NCBI RefSeq assembly: GCF_030704535.1
Contig: NC_081822.1
Span: 12,083,001-12,147,000, forward strand
Direction of reading: 5' to 3'
DNA from: Vitis vinifera
Taxonomy: Eukaryota > Streptophyta > Magnoliopsida > Vitales > Vitaceae
DNA: 64,000 nucleotides
Part shown: in pieces, positions 1 to 12,163 of the stretch
Position numbering within the stretch: position 1 is the stretch's first letter
Layout: each line of letters opens with the position of its first letter
Notes under the pieces: model-generated
Told to the model about the DNA's origin: nothing
The model's database searches: none
Seen by the model: the letters and a program-made list of their open reading frames with translations, nothing else
Position numbers and translations under genes: made by a program

Positions 1-991
1 CTTGGTCCAGACCATCAAAAAGCTTCCCAACCTCTTTAGCGAAGCTCGCTTTTCACAGCACGTTTAAATGGCATCTCCCATTCCATTCCACAACGCAAAT
101 GGCTCCAAGAATTAACGCTAATCATTGTGGGAACCAATGTTTTAGCTGAAACAATCCAACTCGTATTATATTGCTTTGTGATGGGTTTTCACCGGTGATG
201 GATCTGTACCCACATTCTCATTTTGATTTATAGATGTTTAGAAGGCAAATTAATCATTTTCTCCAGTCAAACGATACAACTCGATTTTGGAACTAAAGCC
301 AAGGGTTTAAGGGGGCATCAGAAAACTGAGTAAATTAATTCCAGTTTGTTCAATTCATTTATCAGAAATAGAGATAAAAACAAAGCAATAAAATACTTTT
401 AACTTCTTCACTTTTGGGTAAATCCTCCTTTCATCTTCTCGATGTTCATTTAGCTTAAAAGATTGATCTCACTCACAAAATTGCGATTATAAATAAAACA
501 TAATCAGACCATGGGAAAGGAAAGCATGTCACTCTGATACAATATAATTAATGGAACTCACCCAGACAAATTTTTGTTGCACAGATTACAGCAGGCAGGC
601 ATTCCAGCAACCATAATGAAATGACCATCCAGCTGATGCAGGAAGCTGAGGCAAGAAGTACACCACCTAAATGCAGGTCCTTGAATTAAGAGAAGTGCTG
701 TTGCCACTCCAAACACACCCAACCATGATACCCTCTATCTGTTTCTTATGGAGGTTAAAAAAATAACCAATAAAAAGTGTTTGGCGGATCCCCCCTTTGG
801 CTTCTTTACTACAGCTAGCAGGAACCGTATGACATGTTGACAAGAAGTTCAATCCTGCCCCATTAGCACTTGAGTGTTTGTTACCATGACTTTACGAAAA
901 GAGCACAAGCCTACAACTAAAAATTAGATCAGAGTGGAATTCTAACCTGCACAAAGAGGGAACATTGACTTCAATCCCAATTGAGCCAAAA
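1..991. other. 3' flank of DPH5, no gene recognised
   Basis: I see no convincing coding sequence here. The part next to 992 is presumably the 3'UTR of the minus-strand DPH5 gene. A GTGAGT-like donor on the minus strand near 560 could mark a 3'UTR intron, but nothing confirms it. The open frame at 667-852 has no family resemblance or splice context. Confidence 0.4.
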
Positions 992-3900
992 TCATGCAGT
1001 CTGGTTATGTTTTGACTCGGCACTTTCTCCTTTAAGTTTGTAAAAATCCAGCATTTCTTCTTCCACTGGATGTGTCTTGCCTACTATGACAAGACAATGC
1101 AGAGGTGCTCCAAAATCAACCTTGAGCAGCTGCCTCATTGAGCCTGCAACTATCATCTGATCCTCGCTTCCCAGTCGGGCAAAACCAACACAATCAGTGT
1201 CTTCACAGAATGCTGCAAGGCATTGCAAGAATTGTGGAAATGTTATAATTACAAATGGATACTCAAATTCTTCCATATATGTTCTCCAAATGCACAAAGA
1301 AAACAAGGAAAATGTAAGCTTATCTTAAAATTTTAAATGTACCTGTCTTATTTCTTCTCTATGATGAATATGTGAAATAAATGCAAATTACAGTAACCCT
1401 AAAGTAGAAAGAAAGTGACCTAAACCATCATATTGTCACCAATTCTATGCCTGCAACTTGCAGGAGAATTATCTTGTTTATAAACAGTTACGAAAACTGA
1501 AACAAAATATATTCCCTTATCAAATATGCTTAAAATTAAGAAAATGAAATGTCAAAGCACAAGGCAATTTCACAAGTTCATAAGCCTTACCAGATTCTCC
1601 ACGCATTTGTTCAACCTCCAAAAGCTGCTCAATGGCAGTGTTTATTGTCATATATCTTGGTGGTTCATATTGTTTTTTTCCTCTGAAAAGTTTGTGAAGC
1701 ACATATGGGGAAAATAATTAGCCAAAACAGTAAGAAAAGATTGTAAAATTAATTTTATAATAAAACTTGAAAGAAGGTGCTAAATTGTAAAACTTGAAGC
1801 ATGTTCAATCATTTTGAATTCAGACCTGCATAAAGATTCCAGCGAGGGTTCCTTCACACGTATATCTGTGGTGATAAAACATTTGCAATGAGTTTTAAAG
1901 TTAAAAACACTAGAGTAAAAAGCAGTAATGAGTTCTCACAATAAACCTTTCAGAACCCAAAAAGGTGTTTCTGTCCATTTTTACTGGATGAGAAAAGAGC
2001 AGAAATTGGAGAGAACAACAAAAAAATGAGATGTTCCCTTGATAATAAAACACAAAAAATGCACTATTTGTTAACTAATGGAATAAATACCATTCAGTGA
2101 TTACCTAACGCTTTTTTCTAGGTAACTAGCTTCTAAACCTGGTACTTTTAACAGTTGATTAGACAAATGAGCTAGCCAATTAAGGTCTTAGCAAAATAGG
2201 ATAAGATCCAAGAGGTTCCTACTGGTCTCTTGTTCAAAATTGATGCATAGGCAGGTAAAACATATTATGTTCATATGACACCAATTTTTAGATAACCATG
2301 TCAAGTTTGAGATCAAATTTCATTCAGTATTAACAGGAGAGATTCTGTGAACAACAAAGTGTAAATGACAGGTGGGTCAGGTCAGGAAATGTATTATATT
2401 TCATAGGTTCAACAGAAGATATTAGAACTGTTGTGAATGCAAAGATAGTATAGCTCTTTCTTTTTACCAAAAAGAAGGCGTAATAATAGTAATTGAGAGT
2501 TGGACTACAATAGCACAACTAAATAATATGTTTTTGTGCAGCTCCAATAGGTCACAACCTATAGAGCAAAGCTAAGGCTTCTGAAAATTGAGAAACTAAA
2601 GCTTGACTCCCAACATCAGGACACTAGCCTTTAAAACTCACCCAACAAGCAGAGGGTATGCAATCCAAGCACACGATTTCTTTGGATCTTCTCATAAAAG
2701 CTGTCAGGTCTCCATGTTTCAGTGAAGAATGGAATGGAAATAGTCTCCCCATAGCGGTAAAGTTGTAAGCCACAAATTCCAATTGCATTCATCACTGATG
2801 CATTGTGAACCACCTTGACATCCACCCCCAGTTTCTTTGCTCGAACAACAAGATCAGAGTGTGTTGTAGCTCTGCATTCCAAATTTCAATATTAAATTGC
2901 TAAAAACAAAAGAGGTTGGAAGTTAGGATAAATACCATAAAAACAACCTTGTGCAACAGAAATATAATTGTCAATGTACAACAGCTAAGTGCAAGTACAA
3001 TTTCAAATTCTCTATTTTTTTCCAAGTAGAACAATGTTGCATCTTCCCAGCTTCAAACAGGGTTTTTAACAGATATAATACATTTTGTAAATGGAAGTAA
3101 GCACCAACTGGCATCCTGAAAACCATTGGATTGTTTAAGTTATATTGGGCATGCCTGGTCACCCAGTAGAAATCGAAAGAGTTTATCATATTTCACATAG
3201 CATTAAAACATATAAATTTCTCGTCTAGAATTGGAGCTATTAAATCCAACAAGAGACAACCTGAGCCACTGCCAGAACTAATTTTAAGGAGAAAATTTAT
3301 GTTTCACAAAATTTCACCATTTCAAATTTTCTAACTTGTGTGTGCTAATGGTTGTCATACTTTGTAATGGAATCTTTTAAGGAGATGGATTTGACAATAA
3401 AATTACACATACAAAAAGCACTGGCACAAGCCAATTTATAAAGGGCATCCAAACACACCTTTGGTTGGTGAATTTAGATCTCCATTTAAGACTTAATTTG
3501 ATGAACATTTTACATGATGATGATTACAACATTGACAATCAACTAATTTCCCCACCTCTTATCTAATATTTCATTTTCTACACTGCAGAACACTGTAAAT
3601 TTCAAGTACATTATTTTTATTGCTGTGGATACTATTGTACCATGCAGCAGATTTCTGGGCCTCCTTTCCAAAAATCATGCACTCTAAATGCTCTTAACAG
3701 CTCTATGTAAAGTCCATTCAATTAATTTAAAAGAATTAGCACAGTCCTAAACAAAATCAAACTTTGGTTATGGCACTGGTGATTAAACACCTAAAAGAAT
3801 CATTCATTCAATCATACTCTTCAAAAAATCCCTTTTTATTTTTTGGGATCTCAGAACCAAGGAAAGAACATAAAAATAAAACCACACAAATCTTTAAAAT

Positions 3901-4343
3901 AAGTTGGCAATGGCTTCTCATCTGACCAACATTCATAAAAAGTGTGTAACTGAGTGATGAGAAAAAAGAAGTTACCCAAAAGGATCACCAACAACAAGGA
4001 AACCCACATCCGAGTGACGAGCATCGGACAGAATATCATCCGCTTTTTCCTCCACCATTTCTCTATCTGCAAGCGTAATTGGTTTCCCATAGAGATTTTC
4101 CTGTAGCCAAGTAGCCAAATCCCAAATTTCCAAGTCTAAAATCAAAGAAATTGAGGAAAAATGAAAAGAGAAAAATTGGAAGAAAAAAAATACCAGTGTG
4201 GAAAGACCATTGGAAGAAAGACCAAAGGAGAGGAGAGAAGTGTAGGCTTCAATGAAGACCTTGCTGCATTTCTTCACAGCTTCCAGGCCCCTCAGCGTTA
4301 TGTCTCTCTCATCGCCCAAGCCCAAGCCTATTATGTACAACAT
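992..4343 (-). CDS. DPH5: Diphthine methyl ester synthase (DPH5), 6 exons
   Basis: This enzyme uses S-adenosylmethionine to methylate the modified histidine of elongation factor 2, the methylation step of diphthamide synthesis in the cytosol. CDS exons on the minus strand are 4194-4343, 3976-4100, 2642-2871, 1826-1865, 1591-1682 and 992-1212. All introns are GT-AG, phases agree, and the total is 858 nt, 285 aa, the usual length for the family. The N-terminus [19 protein letters not shown] is the family signature. [17 protein letters not shown] (about residues 88-104) is the SAM-pocket region and [15 protein letters not shown] follows. The 40-nt fourth exon supplies [13 protein letters not shown]. 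The start is the first in-frame ATG and gives the conserved N-terminus. The promoter side carries telo-box motifs. Nothing looks broken. The identity is secure from family motifs; expression and exact UTRs are not visible. Confidence 0.93.
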
Positions 4344-4600
4344 CTCTCCTATCCTCTGTCTGTTTTGTTAAACCCTACGTCTTTCTAGGGTTTTGCCATG
4401 GCAATTTCTGACCGCAGGGTCGAGACGAGGAAGTTTAAACGACGTCGTTTGACGCGTCTTAAGATTTGACGGCGTTTCACGACTGATGGATGGCCGTTTG
4501 CTTGCACGTTGTTTTTACCGTGTATGCCCTTCGACGTTGTCAAAGATGTTGTGGCCTTGTGCCCTAACCCTAACGGTTTAAAATAAAAAGCTTTTAGGCG
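4344..4600 (-). promoter_or_regulatory. DPH5 promoter region with telo-box motifs and AACGACGTCGTT palindrome
   Basis: Just upstream of the DPH5 start lie AAACCCT at 4370-4376, TAGGGTTTT at 4386-4394 and CCCTAACCCTAAC at 4562-4574. These are telo-box type motifs known from plant translation and housekeeping promoters. A perfect palindrome AAACGACGTCGTTT lies at 4437-4450. Motif presence is seen; regulatory function is inferred. Confidence 0.45.
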
Positions 4601-5650
4601 TAAAATATCATAGAAGGGAAAGCCTTCCATTAAAAACATTTTGTGGTATGGGAATTTTTTAAATATTCTTCTACAGTAGAAATAATGGAATATGAATTGT
4701 AGGCCATTTGGTCATATTTTCTAATTTATTTATTTATCTTTTAACTTAAAAATAATTTTTAGGAAATATACACTAATAAGCCTATATTTTTCTTTTATTT
4801 TTAAAAATTAATGAAAACGATTCATACTTGTTTTTTTTTTAAATTATTCTCTCTTTTACTTTGTTTTAAAAAATTATTTCCAACAATCAAATAATGTTAG
4901 AAATTTTTAAATCCAATTTCTTAGATTAAGTTTTAATACTTGGATTGTTCTTAGATTAAGTTTTTCAATCTGAATCATGGTTTGGATAACCTAACATTAT
5001 CTTAAATTCAATTTAATATTTTTATAATACTTATAATATATATATCATCTTATATAATTTATAATTATTTTTCTTTATTTTTTTAAAAGCATCATAAATA
5101 AATTTTGAATCATAAAATCTAATTAATCTGATCAATCCAAATTTGATCTGATTAATCCAAGTCTAGTAAACCAACCTGAATAGGATTCTTAAATTGAAGT
5201 TAAGGTGCCATAACTGATGTTAGAGGTAGGATCCGGTTGGATTTGAGTAAGCAAGAATAGGTTTGATGGATTCTTCATGACCAGTTTGTATTCTACGGTT
5301 ATACCAAAATACACTGATGTTCCTCTCTCCAGGAGTAGCAAAATTCCACTTGCCACACTTTTGCAATGTTGGCCCAGTATACATGGTACATGGCTCCCTC
5401 CACTGAATGGAAAGCACAACCCATTTGGTTAATGGAATCTCCATTCATCATTTTCCACATCAACCAAAGAAAGAGAGACAAAAGGTTGTTGTTTATACAT
5501 CAGAAGGCATGAGAAGATATGACAAAATTAAAGAAGTCTACCAAAAAAGAAAAATTGGCGTTGGTTCATTCCTCCTTAAGTTGACTTAAAGGAGTTAATT
5601 GCCCATCCACTTGAATCCAGAATCCATAAGCCAATGCTTCATGGGAGACT
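4601..5650. other. AT-rich intergenic DNA and probable LQY1 3'UTR
   Basis: From 4640 to about 5180 the sequence is very AT-rich with no coding signal. The part from about 5200 to 5650 is less AT-rich and probably includes the 3'UTR of the minus-strand LQY1 gene. The overlapping open frames at 5189-5589 show no family resemblance. Confidence 0.4.
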
Positions 5651-7865
5651 TCAATCATCATCTTTAAATTCTCTGCTCCAAACAAAATAGACATTCTCCT
5701 TAGGCTTCACAGTTTGGGACTAAGTGTGTTTCACAGTGTTCTACTAGTATTTTTCGAAAGAATCATCTATATCAATATTTTTCTAGGAAGCATTGTAAGC
5801 GGTTTTTGAATTTTTTAAAAGTGCTCTCTAAAGTTTGCTGATCACTTGATTTTTTTTGTTTTTTCAAAACACTTCTTATATTATTAGTGCTTTTTAAAAA
5901 CATTGTGAAACGAATTCTAAGTTGGTTCAGCTCGATATGTCAGAATTCTTTCCTCTTTTATCTTAATTTTTATGAGTAACCTTTTCAAGCTTTAAGTTAG
6001 CTATGGGTTTTAAATTATAGGTAGAACCCCACAAAATCTCCATGACTACAAAGAATCATCATACCTGCGATCAAGGTACCGAGGTTGAATACCAGAGCCT
6101 TGACATGTAGTGCATGTCAAGGAACCAGCACCATCACAGTTAATGCATCGGGAGACTTCTTTCTCATCTCCACCAAGCACTACCGTCACATTGCCGGTTC
6201 CCATGCAAAACCTGCATCTCTCTGGAAGAACAAGAATTTGATTTCCACATTTAACTCTACAATACCATAAGAGTGAAGATTCAAGCTACTAAAACTTCTA
6301 AATGGTTATCATATCAGTCTGATCCTACATTTGCTTTACCTATTGTCAACAAGTTGATGATGTACATACCAAAACTTCTAATGTATCATTTTTTTGTTAG
6401 CAACCATCCTAAAAAATATCAATTCAATGACAACCATCCTTCATAACTATGTTGCAACTATATTGTGCATTTACATTATTAGTCATCAGGCAACTAGTAA
6501 ATTAAACTCAGTGTCAGAATTTAAATGTTTTTTTAAAAAAAAAATTTGTCGTCCACATGTGAATTGACATAGGTTCTTTAAGAGTTAAGATATGTCAATT
6601 GAACATACAATAGGATAATCTTTAACACAAGGATGGTAAAGGTAGTTTTGAAAGGCTGATAGCTTTCACCTTATTAAACTACGGTATGAGAATACTAGAT
6701 GTAATGGATAGCAAATCATGAAGCCGAACACTTAATGTCTCGTTATTTACATAGGATATTCGAATTCAGGTGAATTTTTGTAATGGGATGTTGTCAACTT
6801 CATGATTAGATTCTGAGGAAGTTAGTACTATTCTATGGGTCCCAATGGTCTCTACTTAAATTCATGTATCGTATTGGTATGATTTATGAAGGTTGGATTA
6901 ATTCTAGATTTATTTAAGTATAAAGACGTTTTGGTAATTATGTAGGATTGCACATGAGTTTTAGATTAGGTTAATTGATTAATTATAGGGCCTATTGAGT
7001 TAATAAATTAATTATGATTTGTTTCGGGCAAAATTAAGAGACCCAAGGCTTTAATGGGCTCAAGTCACTTAAGCTCATTGAAGAATCTTGTAAATACATA
7101 TTAGGTTTCATAACTTTTTTCCATAGTCTTCTTCCACCTCTTTAAATAAAGAGAATATAACCTCAAAAAGATCATGGCTTCCGAGACCGATTTAAATTTT
7201 CAAACACTTGTAATTTATGAAAACATTCAAACAAGTACACATCAATTTTTTATAACATTCGTATTACTTCCATTGATTAGATAGAAGATGCCAAACATAT
7301 ATAATGTAGGCAATTAACATAGACATCAAGTGAATTGCAAGGAGCAAAGAGTGGAGCGCTCTAATAATAAAATGAGGTGGGAGAGGAACTCACGTGCGCC
7401 CGATCCATCGCAAGGGAAGCAGGGTTGAGTGTTCTCTCGCTTCGCCTGCAACACAAAAATTTCTTAATTTTATAGTTGGAAACAAGTTACAAATGTCAGA
7501 ATTTGAAAAAGAAAAAGGGAGACTCACAGCATTATCAATTTGTGTCTCATAGAAAATTGGGACTCCAATCCCAACGGCAACGCTCACAACTCCCACCGAT
7601 ATCGCCACTATCTGAAATTCTATTTCCACATTTTCACTATCTCGTAAAGAATCGCTTTAAAATGAAAGAAAACTGGAAAAGAAGTAGGGGATAGAGAGAA
7701 AACCGTGTTTTGATCGAGGTCAAGAGCCCTAATTCTTGGATAGGAAGCTGGCGACCTTCGATTTCTGGCGAATTTGTGGGACAAGGAGGGAGAAGGGGAA
7801 GAGAGCTTAAGAGGGCAGCATATGAAAGAAGAGTGAAGGCGAGGAAGGGAAGGTGCGATTGACAT
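5651..7865 (-). CDS. LQY1: LQY1: thylakoid zinc-finger protein disulfide isomerase for PSII repair, 5 exons
   Basis: LQY1 (low quantum yield of photosystem II 1) is a small thylakoid protein with disulfide isomerase activity that helps photosystem II repair under high light. Minus-strand CDS exons are 7704-7865, 7528-7611, 7394-7445, 6065-6221 and 5651-5672, giving 477 nt and 158 aa, close to the roughly 154 aa I recall for Arabidopsis. Residues 1-50 form a Ser/Arg-rich plastid transit peptide. Residues 55-74 are one membrane helix (IVAISVGVVSVAVGIG). Four DnaJ-type CxxCxGxG motifs follow: CFPCDGSG (91-98), CRFCMGTG (102-109), CINCDGAG (125-132) and CTTCQGSG (136-143). The last exon is only 22 nt and encodes REFKDDD plus stop. 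The ATG at 7865 was chosen because it opens the usual MS-type transit peptide; an in-frame ATG at 7931 would add 22 residues. There is no J-domain, as expected for the family. Confidence 0.93.
5728..5911. mobile_element. MITE-like element in LQY1 intron 4
   Basis: Terminal inverted repeats GTTTCACAGTGTT (5728-5740) and AACATTGTGAAAC (5899-5911) match at 12 of 13 positions and flank an AT-rich, non-coding 184-bp interior. It lies in the last intron of LQY1. A target duplication is not obvious and the superfamily was not determined. Confidence 0.5.
6680..7260. mobile_element. Possible LTR-like relic in LQY1 intron 3
   Basis: This intron stretch has a base texture unlike its surroundings, with runs resembling a retrotransposon LTR (promoter-like and polyadenylation-like stretches near 7100-7210). 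No clean TG/CA ends or target duplication were found. It may instead be ordinary intron. Treated as a fossil. Confidence 0.22.
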
Positions 7866-9999
7866 CTCAGCCGTGCTGGTTTTGCTTTCAGCCCCAATCC
7901 AATGGAGGCCTGAATTGGAAGAGAGAGACATTTGAGTTTGAGTGGATGGTTTTGGATATGCGTGTGGGGTTGGCATGAACACGGACCAGACAGCTGGGAA
8001 CTTGGGATTTCCATCTCAGTTCTTGGACAGGGCCTTTTCGAGTTTGAAGGTATGGAAAGACCCAAAGTCTTTGGGCCTCAACGGATGTCGACTCAGCCTT
8101 CTTAGCCCTTCTCCTCTTCCCACTCACCTCCATTTGGGCTCATTGCTAGCCATGCGGGTCATGACTCGTGACTTATCTATCTGGGGTCTACAAATTAAAT
8201 TTCTCATGATTTTCGACGCTACTCGTATGAAAAATTGAGATGCTAGGAATCCAAACCATAAATGATGGACAGACTCATGCACTATCTGTTTTGTTTTGCA
8301 ACTAAAACTCTAAACACCCTTTAATGTACGCTCCTAAACACTCTGGAGAACACACCAACAGTCAACCATCGCCAATCTTGGTTGAGACTTCGACAGAGAG
8401 TAGTAGGTGAGACCGTAAGAGAGGTAGGGGAGAGTGGATTAGGGAGTGAGGGCGTGAGAGGGACAGCCCAACAAACGGCTATAATTAGAAGCACGTGAGG
8501 GTGTAACCATGCCTTTGGAGGCTTGTCCCATTAGTCCACTTTCACTAACGTAGAATCCAAGGCTTTGGGGAACCCTCCCCCCACATGCTCCACCCTTTTC
8601 TCCCCTTCTCATCAGTCATCACCATCCCCCTTTTCCTTCCTTTCTCTTTTTCCTCCTCTTTTAATTATTCTCACAATCTTGCAATCAATTACACAGAAGC
8701 GCACGCAGTAGGACGCACCTCTTGCCGAAGAGAAAAACAGTCCAATCTCCACTCATGACACTTCTCTAATAATAGTCTATAATATTTTATGCAATCATTC
8801 TATATGCCAAACCCCATTGAATTTTAGACATGGCCGTAATCCACACTCATTTTAACCTCCTCATTTGCCAAATCAGATGCTTCCCACGAAATTGTTCTGC
8901 TTTGGAAAAAAAAATAATCTTGGGTGAGATACCAGCTGTTCTCAAAGGGTCCCTACCATGGAGTGGGGTTGGCCCATAAAGAAGCAAAGCAAGTTCCCCT
9001 GTCTATGTTGTCCTAAAAAGGGCAAAACAATGATCATTTCATAATAAGTTGGTATTGAAATTCTATAACGTAAATAAATTGAAAATTGCAATCCATCAGT
9101 CATTCTACCTAACGTCCATTAAAGCTGGTGCGATTACAAAATTGAATCAGGAATGAGTGATGAGCATTAAGCAGGAGCTTGTGCATGGACCAGTGGTATG
9201 ATCTTTCATGTTTGTGAGACCTTTTCCATTCAGAGGAAGAGGGGATGAAACTTCAGAAGGACGGAAAAGCAGAGAGAAGGGTGCTGGTGAAAAGCGAGAC
9301 TCTAACCTAAAAGACGAAATAAAAGGAGTAAAAGTGAATCAGGATGCCAAGGGGCAAGGCCAGAGTTTAAAGAGAGTGAACTTTTATTTTCAAAACCCTG
9401 GGGGAGTCTATCACAATTTCTATAAATCTAACTTTGCAATTATCACTTTTTTTTAAGGATACAAATATAATACATTTTCCCCGTTATCCATTGCGATTAG
9501 ACTGACTCTTTAATAATCGGCTACCGCTTCTCCCTGGCTCTTTATCACTAGCTGTACTGGACTCACATTGCTGTGACCCAACTACGTGACCGACTGCGTG
9601 TGATTTGCCGAAACCATCACCGAACGTTGCGCCAGTCCAAAGTTTCCATTATCTCTCGTAACGGTAAAGTTCAGTGGTTGGTGGGTTACATAGCTATGTC
9701 CCCGTGGGTGACGAATCCATTTCGTTTCAAATCGTCTCACATGAGTTAAAATAAAGAAAATTTTAAAATATTTACTAGAGCAGGGATTGGCTGCGGTAGC
9801 AAATCCTTTACACTCGTCGAGATTAGAAAAGATTGAGAGATGCCAGCCGTCCGTTTCACGTTGTACGGTGATTTAGCACGAGTACTCACACCACCCTCGT
9901 GCTCCAACAGCCACCCGCCCACATAACCCTCTATTACGGAACTCAAAATCAAGTTTAAAAACTACTTTTAAATCTCACGAAACAAATCCGAAGCAAGGA
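7866..9999. other. Divergent intergenic region between LQY1 and HVA22-like gene
   Basis: LQY1 reads left and the HVA22-like gene reads right from this 2.1-kb region, so it holds both promoters. Near LQY1 are TGGGCC/TGGGCT (site II type) motifs, for example around 8070-8078 and 8133. A pyrimidine-rich tract covers about 8570-8660. I find no coding exon. The open frames at 7942-8238 and 9208-9456 look like chance frames. Confidence 0.45.
9583..9590 (+). promoter_or_regulatory. Possible ABRE (TACGTGAC) upstream of HVA22-like gene
   Basis: TACGTGAC contains the ACGTG core of abscisic-acid response elements. It lies about 0.4 kb upstream of the probable first (untranslated) exon. Several HVA22 genes are ABA- or stress-induced, so this is plausible, but single cores occur by chance. 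Confidence 0.25.
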
Positions 10000-10235
10000 A
10001 TTCAAAACAACACAGGGCGTTGCTGTAGCCTGTATCATCATCTCAGTCACTATCCCTCTCTTCTTACGCCGCCGACATAGTAGCGGTTCGCCACCGTAGC
10101 GTTTCGGCGCCGCCGATTCGTCCGTACGCCGGAGATCCAATTGTAGTTTAGTCACCATTCTTGTGTTTCCAATTACTCCGAGTAGTCCGAGTGTTTGGAT
10201 TTTTACTGTTTTCATTTTCTTCATTTCGTCAGAAG

Positions 10236-12154
10236 GTATGGACCGATTTGTCATTCTTGGTTTTCTAGATTTTGGTGTGATTGATTTGATTAGTATTTGT
10301 ATTCGTTTGTTTGGACTTCAGATTTTCTCTTGCATAGGATGGTTTATGAGATTCTTCGTGGTTGGTTGCCAAGAAATCGGAGGAATGAAAACGAAATCTG
10401 GAATGTTAATTAGTTATTCCAGTCTTAAATTGTTATCAGATTCCGAATTTTCATTTATTTTTCTTGCAATTTCCTAGCAACCAAAGGGACCGTTGCACAA
10501 GTGTAGATTCCTTTTGTTTTCTCTTCTAGGTTTTGTTTGCATTGATTTGCACTAGTTTCCATCTCTTAGGTCTCTGTGTTTTGAATCGGTGGTAATGCAA
10601 CATTCTAGGCTTATGGCATAGAATGTCCGTTAATTAAGCTTAAGATAATTTTCTAGCTGGCTTTTCCGTTTATATTTATCCTTTCTTTTAATTTTCTGTC
10701 TTAATTCATTATAATTTCCGTTTGGTTTCTAAGAAAATGGATGAATAGGGAAGAAAACACTACAATTTTCACATTATATTTCTCCGCCGTTTTATTTTTC
10801 CCAAATGAAGAAAAGCTTAAGTTAACTTTGCTGTGTAGTTGCTGTGAGGTTCAGTTCAATGGTTTTGGCCTTCTCAGATCTGAATTATGAAAATTAAAGA
10901 ATTAAGATTTTAATTTCTTTCAGTTTGAAACATTTTCTCAGCAGCCAAATGGTGCATAATTGTATTTTCCTCTTTGATTCTCTTGATATGACTTTTGATA
11001 ACGTCCTGGACATCTGCCTACATTTGCTTAATATGAAAAATTGTAGAGAATTCCCTCATGGAGAGTGAAATCTACAATTTCAAACCCATTTAGCTGTATA
11101 CCTATTTAATATATATCTGATAATAAAATTGTTTTGATGATAATTGGTGGAAAACTCCCTTCCATAGAGTGAATTCCACTGCTAACATTTCCTGTTCCTG
11201 AAACTATTGGAATACTTAAGTAAACTCATTTTGAGTCTCCATATATGATGCTTCTCATTGGTTATGACTTTTGACAAATTTCTCCACTGGGGTTTTCTTA
11301 TATGTGGAGGCTAATCTACTTATCATGCTTCCTATGTTCTCTAGGGTTGCTTCTTCTGCTTCCATCTTCCATATTATTTCTGCCACCTGTTTAAACTGAT
11401 CACATATTTTCTTCATATGCTTAATTAAAAAATAAAGCCGCCTGTTGTTATTCTATGTTTTGAGTTCAACACATTTGGTTGAGTGTTCTTCACCAACCCT
11501 ATAATGATTGCAGGAATTTTTTAATCTTTTTAAGCTTTGACTCTCTTCTGGTAGTTGAGATTAGTTAGAATTTTATGTCATAGTGGAATTTTGTGGTCTT
11601 TCAAGATATTTTGCTCTGATTAAGCCAATTTGTTTATTTTCTTGTTGGTTTTGATAGAAACAAAGTGTAGAAACTCTCGAGAAGCAACAGAACATTGAGG
11701 AATCTGAAGTGATCTATTTTATTAAGCTTCAAAGCACTTATTTATACAGCTAGCTTAAAACAGAAAAACATAAAAATAGCAACAAACCTGCTACCTATAA
11801 ATACTTCCTAAAGAATAGAAACAAACCAAAAAATTCTTCCTAAGGAATAGGTAAATCTTCCACATGACTAACTTATTTGACTACTTCCACTTCAATCTGC
11901 TCAGCTCCATGTCAGCAGCTCCTAGGACATGTTATTCAACATTTCTTGAGTCTAAAATGTGACTGATAGTTGTTCTTATGTTCTATTTACCACTACATTT
12001 ATATTTTAAAATTGTACAATTTTTTCAAAACCAGTTTTCTTAACATTTGCCTTTAAGTTCTTCAGAATTTAACATTTTATCTTGTAGTTCCTGTTAAAAC
12101 TTTTTTAGAATGCTATATTTGACTTAAGCATTTACTTTTCGTTGTATATGTCAG
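10236..12154 (+). other. Probable 5'UTR intron of HVA22-like gene
   Basis: A donor AAG|GTATGG at 10235/10236 and an acceptor TCAG at 12151-12154 sit nine bases before the start codon. The GC-richer stretch at about 10000-10235 looks like an untranslated first exon. The 1.9-kb intron is T-rich and holds a solo-LTR-like relic at 11666-11941. This is inferred from splice signals only. Confidence 0.5.
11666..11941 (-). mobile_element. Solo LTR-like relic in the HVA22 5'UTR intron
   Basis: Read on the minus strand the 276-bp block starts TGTTGAATAACATG and ends TTTCTACA, the TG...CA ends of an LTR. It contains a TATA-like TATAAATA followed by an AATAAAA polyadenylation-like signal, as in an LTR of Ty1-copia type. 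No internal retrotransposon genes flank it, so it would be a solo LTR fossil. I could not see a clear 5-bp target duplication. Confidence 0.45.
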
Positions 12155-12163
12155 GCATACAAA

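Noticed and set aside
7620-8133. Three overlapping minus-strand frames of 81-142 aa around LQY1 exon 1
   Set aside because: Only the frame starting at 7865 continues in phase into the membrane helix and zinc-finger exons; the others are shadow frames.
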